A stretch of 64,000 nt of DNA from NCEH01 sp043195195 (GCF_043195195.1 NZ_JBAFWT010000021.1:1-64000); one strand, 5' to 3'; counted from the first letter of the stretch, positions 1 through 8,481 are shown. The notes: a model not told the origin generated them from the sequence alone. Numbers and translations: made by a program.

Positions 1-698
1 CGAAAATCAGCGGAACGGGAGAGGCGCTGGAAGATTTTGATATTGTTCCCTATTCGACGCGAGACTTTGAGGCCCGGCTGGTTAACCTATCGAAGGATAT
101 CGCTCCATCAGAGTCGGGCCATATCTCCTTCACACCGCAAGCAGTCGCCTCACCCAAGAAACGCCCTTATCCGCCACGCTTCCAGGGATTGGAGGTGGGA
201 GACGTTATGGTTCAGTCGCCGCCGGAGGAAGTCATATATTCGTATCGCCCGCCGCAGGGCGAAAGGAATATCCTCAAGCGCTTCAAAGAAGCAGGACAAG
301 CCTTGAACACTGCGGGAAATCCAACCGCATTCACTTACTCTCCAACCGACATAGCGGAGCATGCCAGAGCATCGGGCTTGGCGGCGGAAGTTGTGGCCAA
401 AGTCGAAGGCGGCGTTGTTAGGGTCACGCCTCTGGCACCAGATGCGATGCTGCGCCTTCCCGCAGCCATAAGCAATTTCTCGGGGCGGATTTCTGCCCGG
501 GCCTCTACAGCGACGCGGTCGGTTGGAGCGTTGAAGATCATGGTCGACGGCAATCCGGTAGCGGAACTCCCGCTGGGGGACGTGACACGGACCTATTACT
601 TCTCAGGATCTGGACACGAGATTTCTATCATTTCGGATATTCCCAGTGCGTCATATATAATTAAAAAGATCGTATTGCGCGACGCCTGGTCGCAATAA
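1..698 (+). CDS. C-terminal part of an unrecognised protein (5' truncated by window edge)
   Basis: The frame is open from base 3 to a TAA at 696-698 with no stop, giving the last 231 residues of a longer protein. An internal ATG at 207 exists, but the frame continues upstream of it, so I treat the gene as starting outside the window. No family was recognised. The N-terminal half seen is polar and proline-rich (for example SPKKRPYPPRFQG). The C-terminal 110 residues alternate hydrophobic and polar residues, which suggests a beta-rich domain, and end in KKIVLRDAWSQ. No membrane segment or catalytic motif is visible. Codon use is more AT-rich than in the following genes, for example the run encoding SASYIIKKIV. 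Confidence 0.6.
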   Translation, partial: KISGTGEALEDFDIVPYSTRDFEARLVNLSKDIAPSESGHISFTPQAVASPKKRPYPPRFQGLEVGDVMVQSPPEEVIYSYRPPQGERNILKRFKEAGQALNTAGNPTAFTYSPTDIAEHARASGLAAEVVAKVEGGVVRVTPLAPDAMLRLPAAISNFSGRISARASTATRSVGALKIMVDGNPVAELPLGDVTRTYYFSGSGHEISIISDIPSASYIIKKIVLRDAWSQ

Positions 699-1196
699 GG
701 GGTGGAGGGATTACGGTGGATGTCGGAACGCAAAGTGACGTCCGGCATCTCGGCCATGCGATGCGTTCCACAGGCCAATGCTGAGCGTGCACCAACCTCG
801 CCCTTGATCCTGAGCCGCGTCTGGCTGGTGCCGCGACAGGGCGGCGCATCCACCGCGGCCTTCGGGCGGATGCAACGCTCCAAGGGCCGTCAGCTCGCTT
901 TCGAAGGGAAAGAGCCTCTTCCGAATGCATATGCACGCGAATCGCCGCCAAAGATGCGCTTACCCCATTGGCACGCCCCTCGCCGAGACCGCGATCTAAA
1001 TTCCATTCTCTCCCTGGCATGACCTATGGGCATGTTTCTTCTCACGCATTTTCTATCTCGCGGCGCGTTTAATTCGCGCGATACACGCCATGAGCGGTTG
1101 ACTCCCCTGACATTTCAGCCACGATCTGAACACTGAATTCCGAATTCAGTGAAGGCTCGCCAAAGCCGAAAACAAAGATCAAGCGGGAGAAAACTC
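699..1196. other. Intergenic region with no convincing gene
   Basis: These 498 bases lie between the truncated gene and the binding-protein gene. Short open frames exist on both strands, but their products are Arg/Pro/Ser-rich, look like nothing known, and lack a ribosome binding site. The only clear structure is the 21-bp palindrome at 1131-1151. The promoter of the binding-protein gene is presumably just upstream of or overlapping that palindrome; I could not identify convincing -35/-10 boxes. Confidence 0.5.
1131..1151. promoter_or_regulatory. Perfect palindrome, candidate operator of the GntR regulator at 8543
   Basis: Arms CACTGAATT and AATTCAGTG are perfect inverted repeats around CCG, 46-66 bases upstream of the binding-protein ATG. 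Its core TGAATTCCGAATTCA (1134-1148) recurs with one change at 8503-8517, in the divergent promoter of the GntR gene and the hcm operon. GntR/FadR-type dimers bind such short palindromes. Binding is an inference from this repetition. Confidence 0.7.
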
Positions 1197-2402
1197 ATGA
1201 TCGCATCACGCCTCGTGATCGCGGCCCTATGCGCCGTCGTGGCCGGGCCTGCCCTCAGCCAGACCTTGCCCCCCATCAAGATCGGCGTGCTCAACGACCG
1301 CACCGGAATCTATGCCGATTTTGCCGGCCAGGGCTCTGTCGTCGCGGCCCAGATGGCGGTGGAGGATTTCAAGAAGACCCATCCCGACCTCAAGGTGGAG
1401 ATCGTCGCGGCCGACCACCAGAACAAGGCGGACGTCGGCTCGGCCATCGCCCGCAAATGGTATGACGAGGACGGCGTGGACATGATCGTGGACGTGCCGA
1501 ACTCGGCCGTCGCTCTCGCTGTCAACGAAGTCTCCCGCGAGAAGAACAAGATCCTCATCGTCTCCGGCGGCGGCACGTCCGACCTCACCGGGCCGAAATG
1601 CGCGCCGAACACCATCCACTGGACGTTCGACACCTGGTCGCTCGCCCACGGCACCGGCAGCGCCATGGTGAAGCGGGGCGGCGATACCTGGTTCTTCATC
1701 ACCGCCGATTATGCCTTCGGCCATGCGCTGGAGCGCGATACGGCCAAGGTGGTGACGGAATCCGGCGGCAAGGTGCTCGGCAATGCCCGCGCCCCCATGG
1801 GCGGCTCGGACTTCGGCTCTTTCCTGTTACAGGCGCAGGGCTCCAAGGCCAAGGTGATCGGCCTCGCCAATGCAGCGGCGGACACCACCAACACCATCAA
1901 GCAGGCGTCCGAATTCGGCATCACCCAGGGCGGCCAGAAACTCGCGGGCTTGCTGATCTTCCTCACCGACGTGCACTCGCTCGGCCTGAAGGTGGCGCAG
2001 GGGCTGGTGCTGACGGAAGCCTTCTATTGGGACCAGAATGAAGGCACCCGCGCCTTCTCCAAGCGCTTCGGCGAACGCATGAACGGCGCCATGCCCACCA
2101 TGGTGCATGCCGGCGTCTATTCCGCGCTCACCCATTATCTCAAGGCGGTCGAAGCGGCAAAGTCCAAGGATTCGGCCAAGGTCGTGGCGCAGATGAAGGC
2201 GATCCCCACCGACGATCCGCTGTTCGGCAAGGGCGAAGTGCGGGCCGACGGTCGCCACATCCACAACATGTATCTGTTCGAGGTGAAGACCCCGGCAGAA
2301 TCCAAGGGCGAATGGGACATCTACAAGACCCTCGCCACCATCCCCGCAGCCGAAGCTTTCCGCCCCATGAGCGAAGGCAACTGCCCGCTGGTCAAGAGCT
2401 GA
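1197..2402 (+). CDS. ABC transporter substrate-binding protein, branched-chain amino acid (LivJ) type
   Basis: A 401-aa periplasmic protein of the type I binding-protein fold (Peripla_BP_6). Residues 1-22 form a Sec signal peptide (AALCAVVAGPALS), and the mature part opens with PIKIGVLNDRTGIYADF, typical of the family. The ATG at 1197 is chosen because GGGAG lies just upstream and the signal peptide starts there; a GTG at 1149 in frame would add a non-signal leader. No permease or ATPase gene is adjacent, so it must share a membrane complex encoded elsewhere. It is clearly paralogous to the protein at 37605-38807. The operator shared with the hcm regulator suggests it binds a substrate of that pathway, such as 2-hydroxyisobutyrate; this is inference. 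Confidence 0.9.
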   Translation: MIASRLVIAALCAVVAGPALSQTLPPIKIGVLNDRTGIYADFAGQGSVVAAQMAVEDFKKTHPDLKVEIVAADHQNKADVGSAIARKWYDEDGVDMIVDVPNSAVALAVNEVSREKNKILIVSGGGTSDLTGPKCAPNTIHWTFDTWSLAHGTGSAMVKRGGDTWFFITADYAFGHALERDTAKVVTESGGKVLGNARAPMGGSDFGSFLLQAQGSKAKVIGLANAAADTTNTIKQASEFGITQGGQKLAGLLIFLTDVHSLGLKVAQGLVLTEAFYWDQNEGTRAFSKRFGERMNGAMPTMVHAGVYSALTHYLKAVEAAKSKDSAKVVAQMKAIPTDDPLFGKGEVRADGRHIHNMYLFEVKTPAESKGEWDIYKTLATIPAAEAFRPMSEGNCPLVKS

Positions 2403-2437
2403 CCGCGGCGCCAGGTAGAGGCGCGCACGGGAACGCG

Positions 2438-2468
2438 CATCATGGCCGGGTTCAGTCCGGCCATGATG
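2438..2468 (+). terminator. Strong hairpin after the binding-protein gene
   Basis: Arms CATCATGGCCGG (2438-2449) and CCGGCCATGATG (2457-2468) form a perfect 12-bp stem with a 7-base loop, 36 bases after the stop codon. There is no T-run behind it, so it may act as an mRNA 3' stabiliser or a Rho-associated terminator rather than a classical intrinsic terminator. Confidence 0.6.
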
Positions 2469-2490
2469 GCATCTCTGCAAAACGCCCCTC

Positions 2491-2521
2491 CCTTTCCTGT
2501 CCCGCTTACGGGGAGGAAAGG
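2491..2521. repeat. Intergenic inverted repeat, CCTTTCC...GGAAAGG type
   Basis: Arms CCTTTCCT and AGGAAAGG enclose CCCGCTTACGGGG, which can pair internally. It resembles the C-rich/G-rich hairpins at 14845 and 24923-25022 and sits between convergent genes. Confidence 0.4.
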
Positions 2522-2631
2522 GACGGGAGCGGACTAAGAGAGGGAGAAGTTGGCCCGTCGTGCAGCCATTCCACGCAGGCTCCCGGCGCGGCGCGATGCC
2601 TTCCCCGGGGCGGAGGCGGGATAAGGTGCCC

Positions 2632-3681
2632 TCAGGCGGAGACCTTGGCCTGCATCTTGGTCTGGCTCGCCAGGAAGTCGGCGGTGTATTCGCAGTATGT
2701 GCCGATGATCCAGGGGATCATGCTGCGCTTGCGGTCATCCATGGGCGAGATCTTGCGGGCGGGGCTGCCGCCCCAAAGCCAGCCGCCTTCCAGCACTTGC
2801 CCCGGCTCGGTACGCGCACCGGCCGCCAGCAGCACGTCGGGCTCGAACACCGTGCCCGCCGCCACATGGCTGCCCATGCCGACCAGCACGCCGGTGCTGA
2901 TGGTGCAATTCTCCAGCATCACATTGTGGCCGATGACCGCGTCGGCGGCCATGACGAACGGCCCGCTGGTGCAGCGGATGATGGTGTTGTCCTGGATGTT
3001 GGAATTCTCGCCCAGCACGATCTCGCTGTCGCCGGCATCCAGCTCGCAGGAGAACAGCACGCTGGAATGCGCGCCGGCCCGGAACGTGCCGGCCACCGTG
3101 GAGGTTGCGGCAATGAAGGTGGTGGGATCGATCTCCAGCTTTGCCGGCGCGCGGGGCGGCGCAAGCCGCTCGCTCGGCACCGCCTTCACCAGCGCGGCGC
3201 GGCGTGCGATCTCGCCCGGCTCCACAGGGCGCACCGGCTTTGCCGGAATGCCGGCATAGACCATGCCCGCCTCCAGCTTGGAGCGCGGGAAGGCGACGGC
3301 GCCCGCTTCCAGGATCACCCCGTCTTCCACCACCGAGCCATCGAGGATGACGGCATTTTCCTCGATCACGCAGTCATTGCCCACGGTGCAGGCATGAACC
3401 ACGCCGTTGCGTCCCACGGTGACGCGATCACCGATCAAGGCGGGATAAAGCTCATGGGCGATATGCACGGTGCCGCGATCGCCGATGAAGAAATCGGCGC
3501 CGATTTCCACCACATGCCCGTCCGCCCGCAGCAAGGCGAGCGCGCCGAGGGAGGCGCGCGGCCCGAGCGTCACCCGGCCGATCACGGCGGAACGCGCGCC
3601 GGCATGGCGCAGATCGGGCATGACAGGCAGAATGCCGTGATAGGGCAGGATGAAGGGCGGGGTGGACAACAGGTCACTCAT
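2632..3681 (-). CDS. Tandem two-domain hexapeptide-repeat (gamma-carbonic-anhydrase-like) protein
   Basis: A 349-aa protein made of two left-handed beta-helix domains, about residues 28-155 and 185-312, each with the isoleucine-patch pattern and the gamma-CA terminal motif (AGIPAKPV; WGGSPARKI). Classical members are single-domain and about 170-230 aa. Comparing with the three zinc histidines of Cam/YrdA, repeat 1 keeps two (H73 in TVHIA, H96 in VVHAC) but has R91 where the GH histidine should be. Repeat 2 has only that one (H252 in GHNVMLENC), with R236 and E257 at the other two positions. It is last in the hcm operon, its ATG overlapping the stop of the 92-aa gene by ATGA. Carbonic anhydrase, acyltransferase or CoA-ester chaperone roles are all possible; function unknown. 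Confidence 0.8.
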   Translation of the reverse strand: MSDLLSTPPFILPYHGILPVMPDLRHAGARSAVIGRVTLGPRASLGALALLRADGHVVEIGADFFIGDRGTVHIAHELYPALIGDRVTVGRNGVVHACTVGNDCVIEENAVILDGSVVEDGVILEAGAVAFPRSKLEAGMVYAGIPAKPVRPVEPGEIARRAALVKAVPSERLAPPRAPAKLEIDPTTFIAATSTVAGTFRAGAHSSVLFSCELDAGDSEIVLGENSNIQDNTIIRCTSGPFVMAADAVIGHNVMLENCTISTGVLVGMGSHVAAGTVFEPDVLLAAGARTEPGQVLEGGWLWGGSPARKISPMDDRKRSMIPWIIGTYCEYTADFLASQTKMQAKVSA

Positions 3682-3956
3682 GCGGTGCTCCCTTGCAGGC
3701 GATCCGCCAATACCACGGCATCACGGGCCATGGCTTTAAGTTCGTCCTCCGCGAGGCGGTTTGCCACCTGGCCGCAGAAGGGCTCGAACTCGGCGAGATC
3801 GCGTGCCCCCAGCATCCGCGCGAAGAAATAGCGGCGCAAGGCCAACCGCTCATGCCCGCACGCGACGCTATGCGCCAGGAGCAGGCGCGCCGCCCCCACG
3901 TCGCCGCCGCGCGCCCGCATGCGCGCGGCTTTCACTTCGTCCCGCTTCAGCCGCAT
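3678..3956 (-). CDS. Small basic protein of the hcm operon, unrecognised
   Basis: A 92-aa protein starting MRLKRDEVKAARMRARGG. The start is the ATG two bases after the hcmA stop, and the stop overlaps the next gene by ATGA, so translation is probably coupled to both neighbours. It is rich in Arg and Ala, predicted mostly helical, with no signal peptide, membrane segment or cysteine motif (single cysteines in VACGH and FCGQV). I do not recognise the family. Its position between the mutase large subunit and the beta-helix protein suggests a role with one of them. Confidence 0.7.
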   Translation of the reverse strand: MRLKRDEVKAARMRARGGDVGAARLLLAHSVACGHERLALRRYFFARMLGARDLAEFEPFCGQVANRLAEDELKAMARDAVVLADRLQGSTA

Positions 3957-3958
3957 GG

Positions 3959-5647
3959 TCAGAAGACCGGGGTTTCGCGATAGACCCCCCACACACCTTT
4001 CAGCTTCTCCACGATGTCGCCCATGGTCGCGCCCTCGCGCACCAGGTCGATGGTGACGGGCATGATGTTCTGGGTGTCGTCCTTGGCCACCTCGACCAGG
4101 CGCTCCAGCAACGCGTTGACCTTCACATTATCGCGTTCGCGGCGGATGCGCTGGGTGCGCGAAACCTGCCGCTCGGCGGTGGTCTGATCGTAAGGATGGG
4201 TCTCGATGTCGTGGACCTCCTCCGTCTCCACCAGGGTGTTGACGCCGATCACCGGCTTCTCGCCCGATTGCTTGCGCAAGGCGGTCTCATAGGCGAAGTC
4301 GGCGACGCGCTTCTGGAACCAACCTTCCTGGATCAGCTTGATGGCACCGCCTCGCTCGTCCACCTCGGCGATGATGTCCATGATCCGCTTTTCGTACTCG
4401 GTGGTCAGTGCCTCCACGAAATAGGAGCCGCCGAGCGGATCGATGACCTGGGTGACGTTGCTTTCCTCGGCGATCACCTGCTGGGTGCGCAGGGCCATGC
4501 GCATGGCTTCCTCGGTGGGGATCGCAAAGGCCTCGTCGAAGCCGTTGGTGTGCAGCGACTGGCACCCGCCCAGCACCGCCGAGAGCGCCTGCAGCGCCGT
4601 GCGCACCACGTTCACCATGTATTGCGGCTTGGTGAGGGAGGCGGCGGCGGTCTGGCAATGGAAGCGCAGGCGCATGCTCTCGGGGTTCTTGGCGCCGAAC
4701 CGCTCCTTCATGATCTTGGCATAGCAGCGCCGCACGGCGCGGAACTTCGCCACTTCCTCGAAGAAATCGGCCTGGCAGACGAAGAAGAAGGCGAGGCGCG
4801 GGGCGAATTCGTCCACATGCATGCCGGTCTTCGTCACCTCCTCCACATAGACGATGAGATTGGCGAGGGTGAACGCCACTTCGTCCACCGGCGAGGAACC
4901 GGCTTCCGAAATATGGTAGCCCGAGATGTTGATCGGATTGTAGCGCTTCATGGTCTTGGCGCAGTGGGTGATGCAGTCGCGCACGATGCGGACCGAGGGC
5001 GCGATGGGATAGATATATTCCTTCTGCGCCATGTATTCTTTGAGGATATCCGCCTGGACGGTCCCCGAAAGCTTGTTCAGATCGTAGCCGCGCTTTTCCG
5101 CCAGCACGATGTACATGGCGAGCAGTATCCAGGCCGAGGGATTGATGGTCATGGAGACCGAGATCTTCTCAAGGTCGATGCCCTCGAACAGGGCCTCCAT
5201 GTCCTCCAGCGTGTCGATGGCGACGCCCTCGCGCCCCACCTCGCCCTCGCTCATGGGATGGTCGCTGTCGTACCCCATGAGGGTCGGCATGTCGAAATCG
5301 GTGGAAATGCCGGTCTGGCCTTGGGCGATCAGGTATTTGAAGCGCTTGTTCGTATCCTCGCCGGTGCCGAAGCCGGCGATCTGGCGCATGGTCCAGTTGC
5401 GGGAACGGTACATGGTGGGATAGGGGCCGCGCGTGAAGGGATAACGGCCCGGCAGGCCGATATCCTCCGGCGGGGTTTCCGCGAGATCGGCGGCGGTATA
5501 GGTGCGCTTCACCGGGAAATCGCCGAGCGTGAAGAATTGCTCCTTGCGCTCCGCCTGCTTCTTCAGGAAGGCGGCGACTTCGTTTTCTTCCCAGTCGCGC
5601 ACATCATCGCTGAGCTTGGCGAGGGTGCGGGTCTCAAGCATGCTCAT
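3959..5647 (-). CDS. hcmA: 2-hydroxyisobutyryl-CoA mutase, large subunit
   Basis: A 562-aa TIM-barrel subunit of a coenzyme-B12-dependent acyl-CoA mutase that interconverts 2-hydroxyisobutyryl-CoA and (S)-3-hydroxybutyryl-CoA. The substrate-binding stretch reads RGPYPTMYRSRNWTMRQI. The Ile at position 90, where methylmalonyl-CoA mutase has Tyr and isobutyryl-CoA mutase Phe, is the residue known to define HcmA. GYDSDHP and NISGYHISEAG are also family-typical. The ATG at 5647 follows AAGGAAC and gives the 562-aa length I recall for HcmA of Aquincola; a second ATG at 5641 is possible. The cobalamin domain is on the separate hcmB product. The gene overlaps meaH by 14 bases. Confidence 0.92.
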   Translation of the reverse strand: MSMLETRTLAKLSDDVRDWEENEVAAFLKKQAERKEQFFTLGDFPVKRTYTAADLAETPPEDIGLPGRYPFTRGPYPTMYRSRNWTMRQIAGFGTGEDTNKRFKYLIAQGQTGISTDFDMPTLMGYDSDHPMSEGEVGREGVAIDTLEDMEALFEGIDLEKISVSMTINPSAWILLAMYIVLAEKRGYDLNKLSGTVQADILKEYMAQKEYIYPIAPSVRIVRDCITHCAKTMKRYNPINISGYHISEAGSSPVDEVAFTLANLIVYVEEVTKTGMHVDEFAPRLAFFFVCQADFFEEVAKFRAVRRCYAKIMKERFGAKNPESMRLRFHCQTAAASLTKPQYMVNVVRTALQALSAVLGGCQSLHTNGFDEAFAIPTEEAMRMALRTQQVIAEESNVTQVIDPLGGSYFVEALTTEYEKRIMDIIAEVDERGGAIKLIQEGWFQKRVADFAYETALRKQSGEKPVIGVNTLVETEEVHDIETHPYDQTTAERQVSRTQRIRRERDNVKVNALLERLVEVAKDDTQNIMPVTIDLVREGATMGDIVEKLKGVWGVYRETPVF

Positions 5648-6620
5648 CTGCGAGTTCCTTCTGGGCGGACGAGAGCAGCATCTCGTTGGCAAGGGTGTAG
5701 GGATCGCTCTCGCGGCGCTGGAGGCGCGCGGAGAGCTTCGGGGCCAGGCGCTCCGCCGCAGCGGTGAAGCGCTCGATCAGGAGATTTTCCGCCGTCTTCA
5801 CGAGGCGGAAGCGGGCGATGCGGGCGAGCCGCGCGAGGCCGGTCTCGGTCTCGAAGGCGACGCGGCGATGAGCCTGGACCTTGGTGAGGAGCTGCGCGAA
5901 CCCCTCCCCGCTGATGGCCGAGACGCCGACCACGGGCACCGCCCATTCCCCCTTCGCGGAGGTGAGGGCGCCGAGCGTGAGCATACTCTTGAGATCGGTC
6001 AGCGTGCGGTTGGCGTCGGAACGGTCGCATTTCGACACCACATGGATGTCGGCAATCTCCAGTATCCCGGCCTTGATGGCCTGGATCTCGTCGCCGAGGC
6101 CGGGGGCGGAGACCACGACCGTCGTGTGGGAGGCGCGGGCGATCTCCACCTCGTCCTGCCCCACCCCGACGGTCTCGATGATCACCGTGTCGAAGCCGCC
6201 GAGATCGAGGATGTCCACCGCGTCCAGGGCCGCGCGGGCCATGCCGCCCATGGCGCCGCGTGTCGCCATGGAGCGGATGTAGATGCCGGGATCGGTGGCG
6301 AGTTCGGTCATGCGTACCCGGTCGCCGAGGATCGAGCCGCCGGAGAACGGGCTGGAGGGGTCCACCGCGACGATGCCCACCTTCAGGTTCTGCTCGCGCA
6401 GGAGCTTGGCGAAATGGGCGACGAGGGTGGACTTGCCCGAGCCGGGCACGCCGGTGATGCCGATCACATGGGCCTTGCCGGCGCGGCGATAGACCGTGGC
6501 GAGCGCTTCGCGCGCTTCCGGCGTGCCGGATTCCGCGCGCGAGATGAGCCGGCCGATGGCGCCCATCTCGCCGGCTTCCACGCGTGGGATCAGCTCCAGC
6601 GAGGGAACATAGCGGCCCAT
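5634..6620 (-). CDS. meaH: MeaB/ArgK-type G-protein chaperone of the B12 mutase
   Basis: A 328-aa P-loop GTPase of the MeaB family, which protects and reloads adenosylcobalamin in acyl-CoA mutases. Walker A is GVPGSGKST near residue 57, followed by GIVAVDPSSPFSGGSILGDR and the switch stretch ETVGVGQDEVEIA. The base-specificity motif is SKCD, close to the usual NKxD/SKxD. The C-terminus (about 290-328) forms the dimerisation arm. Its ATG overlaps the hcl stop by ATGA and its end overlaps hcmA, so it is made with the mutase. The name meaH follows usage for the chaperone encoded with HcmAB. Confidence 0.9.
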   Translation of the reverse strand: MGRYVPSLELIPRVEAGEMGAIGRLISRAESGTPEAREALATVYRRAGKAHVIGITGVPGSGKSTLVAHFAKLLREQNLKVGIVAVDPSSPFSGGSILGDRVRMTELATDPGIYIRSMATRGAMGGMARAALDAVDILDLGGFDTVIIETVGVGQDEVEIARASHTTVVVSAPGLGDEIQAIKAGILEIADIHVVSKCDRSDANRTLTDLKSMLTLGALTSAKGEWAVPVVGVSAISGEGFAQLLTKVQAHRRVAFETETGLARLARIARFRLVKTAENLLIERFTAAAERLAPKLSARLQRRESDPYTLANEMLLSSAQKELADEHA

Positions 6621-8053
6621 CAGGCACCCCCCGCTTTAAGCTGGGCGTGCATGTCGCGGAACACGGCGCGGTCGTCCACCACGCGGCGGGCCTTGAAGTC
6701 CGTGCGCGGCAGCGTGCCGCCTTCCACGATCTCCACCACGGTGCGCAGACCGAGCAGCTTCTGCATGGATCTGGCGATGTCGCCGCGGAATTTTTCCATA
6801 TGGTCGCGGCCAAGGGCGAGCGTCATCGCGTCCGCCTCCACCCGCAGCACCAGTTCGTCCATGGTGGCTTCGCGGGTGATGACGATCTGGTGCTCGCCGC
6901 CGTAGCCGGCGGTCTGGTTGAGCACGGAATCGATCTCGCTTGGATAGACGTTCTCGCCGCGGATGGTGAACATGTCGTCGATGCGCCCGAAGATGCCGAG
7001 CGGCAGGCGCGGATAGGTGCGCCCACAGGGGCTGGGCTCGTCGGTCCACAGCGTGAGATCCCCCGAGGCAAGGCGGATCATGGGCTGGGAGGTGCGCTCC
7101 AGATGGGTGTAGACTGGGGTTCCCCGCTCGCCATAGGGCACGCGGCGGAAGCTGTGGGGGTCGCAGACCTGCGTATAAACCACATCCTGCCAGCACAGCA
7201 TGCCGGGCGTCTGCGCCGAGCCGCCCACATGCATCCAGGGCGTCATCTCGGCCATGGAGCCGCTGTCGAACACCTTGGCGCCATAGAGATCCTCGATGCG
7301 GTCCCGCACGCCGGGAATGGAGGCGCCGGGCTCGCCGGAGAAGAACATCACCCGCAGGCCGAAATCGCGCGGATTGAGACCTTCCTTGATCGCGGTTTCC
7401 GCAAGGTGCAGCGCATAGGTGGGGGTGCCGTAGAAGCCGGCCGGCTTCATGGCGGCGAGCCATTGGGCACAGCGCACGCTCATGCCCGGCGCGCCGGCGC
7501 CGAACGGGAACGCCTTGGCGCCGAGCCGCTCGGCCCCTGCGAGCGCGCCCCAGGAGCCCATGTAGAGGCTGAAGATGGCGGCGACGCAAACCATGTCGCC
7601 GGGGCGCAGCCCCATCGCCCACATGATGCGGGCATGGGCATTGGCGATGGCGCGCCAATCGTTGCGGCCGATGGCGAAGGCGGTGGGCCGTCCGGTGGTG
7701 CCGGAGGTGCCGTGCACGTGGAAGACTTCCGCGTCGGGCACGCACAGATAATCGCCGAACGGGGCATGCGCTGCCTGGCTGGCCCGCAGATCCGCCTTGG
7801 TGACGACCGGCACCTTGTCCTCGAAATCCTCCAGCGACTTCAGGTGCGAGGGGTGAAAGCCCGCTTCGTCCCATTTGCGCCGGTAGAACGGGGAGCTGTC
7901 ATAGGCATAAGCGCAGACCTGCTGCAGGCGGGCGAGGATCGCCGCCTCGCGGTCGGCGGGATGCATGGTTTCGCGCTTGGGAAACCAATGTCGCGCGTCG
8001 GACGGCGGCAGATAGGTTTCGTCATAGCGCGGCGGGAAGGACCAGTCTTCCAT
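6620..8053 (-). CDS. hcl: 2-hydroxyisobutyrate-CoA ligase (phenylacetate-CoA-ligase family)
   Basis: A 477-aa adenylate-forming enzyme of the PaaK-like branch. The P-loop is HGTSGTTGRPT (about residues 114-124). Later motifs are SGSMAEMTPW, GRIDDMFTIRGENVYPSEID (hinge and A8 region) and a C-terminal PRTDFKARRV carrying the catalytic lysine. It should convert 2-hydroxyisobutyrate, ATP and CoA to 2-hydroxyisobutyryl-CoA, AMP and PPi, the substrate of the mutase next to it. The assignment over phenylacetate rests on the operon with hcmA/hcmB and on the matching length. The start ATG follows GGAGGGCCCC. The gene lies 14 bases after hcmB. Confidence 0.87.
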   Translation of the reverse strand: MEDWSFPPRYDETYLPPSDARHWFPKRETMHPADREAAILARLQQVCAYAYDSSPFYRRKWDEAGFHPSHLKSLEDFEDKVPVVTKADLRASQAAHAPFGDYLCVPDAEVFHVHGTSGTTGRPTAFAIGRNDWRAIANAHARIMWAMGLRPGDMVCVAAIFSLYMGSWGALAGAERLGAKAFPFGAGAPGMSVRCAQWLAAMKPAGFYGTPTYALHLAETAIKEGLNPRDFGLRVMFFSGEPGASIPGVRDRIEDLYGAKVFDSGSMAEMTPWMHVGGSAQTPGMLCWQDVVYTQVCDPHSFRRVPYGERGTPVYTHLERTSQPMIRLASGDLTLWTDEPSPCGRTYPRLPLGIFGRIDDMFTIRGENVYPSEIDSVLNQTAGYGGEHQIVITREATMDELVLRVEADAMTLALGRDHMEKFRGDIARSMQKLLGLRTVVEIVEGGTLPRTDFKARRVVDDRAVFRDMHAQLKAGGA

Positions 8054-8067
8054 GGGGCCCTCCGGGC

Positions 8068-8481
8068 TCAGCGCGCGCCGCGCTCGGTGACGAGCCGTTC
8101 CAACGTGGCGACGATGGCGGCGGGCGGCGTGTCCTGAAGCAGGACCTCCTTCACGCCCATCTCCTTCAAGGCGACCACGTCCTCGTCCGGCATCACGCCG
8201 CCGGCGACCACGATCAGGTCGTCCACGCCCTTCTCGCTCAAGAGCTTGAAGATCTTCGGAAACACCGTGAGCTGCACGCCCGACAGCAGGCTGACGCCGA
8301 GCACGTCCACGTCCTCCTGGATCGCGGCGGTGACCACTTCCTCCGGCGTGCGGTGCAGGCCGGAATAGATCACGTCCATCCCCGCATCGCGCAGGGTACG
8401 GGCAACGACCTTTACGCCGCGGTCGTGTCCGTCGAGTCCCACCTTGGCGAGAAGCACCCGAATCGGTTGAGCCATTTCCAT
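8068..8481 (-). CDS. hcmB: 2-hydroxyisobutyryl-CoA mutase, cobalamin-binding small subunit
   Basis: A 137-aa flavodoxin-like B12-binding domain and the first gene of the operon. The cobalamin motif DxHxxG is present as LDGHDRG (Asp17, His19, Gly22), then SLLSGVQLTVFP and AGGVMPDED. With the ATG at 8481, the residue in LLQDTPP is Asp117, the position reported to hold the hydroxyl of the substrate in HcmB. Together with Ile90 of hcmA this supports 2-hydroxyisobutyryl-CoA over methylmalonyl- or isobutyryl-CoA. A second in-frame ATG at 8475 is possible. Confidence 0.92.
   Translation of the reverse strand: MEMAQPIRVLLAKVGLDGHDRGVKVVARTLRDAGMDVIYSGLHRTPEEVVTAAIQEDVDVLGVSLLSGVQLTVFPKIFKLLSEKGVDDLIVVAGGVMPDEDVVALKEMGVKEVLLQDTPPAAIVATLERLVTERGAR

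Noticed and set aside
702..1022. 106-codon open frame after the truncated first gene
   Set aside because: No ribosome site, Arg/Pro-rich composition and no recognisable motif.
3761..5767. 668-codon open frame antisense to hcmA
   Set aside because: Third-position GC bias removes stops in this frame; the product is low-complexity and hcmA on the other strand is unequivocal.
6620..8053. Assignment of the ligase as phenylacetate-CoA ligase
   Set aside because: Family resemblance alone suggests PaaK, but no paa genes are present and it lies between hcmB and meaH, as hcl does in known hcm operons.
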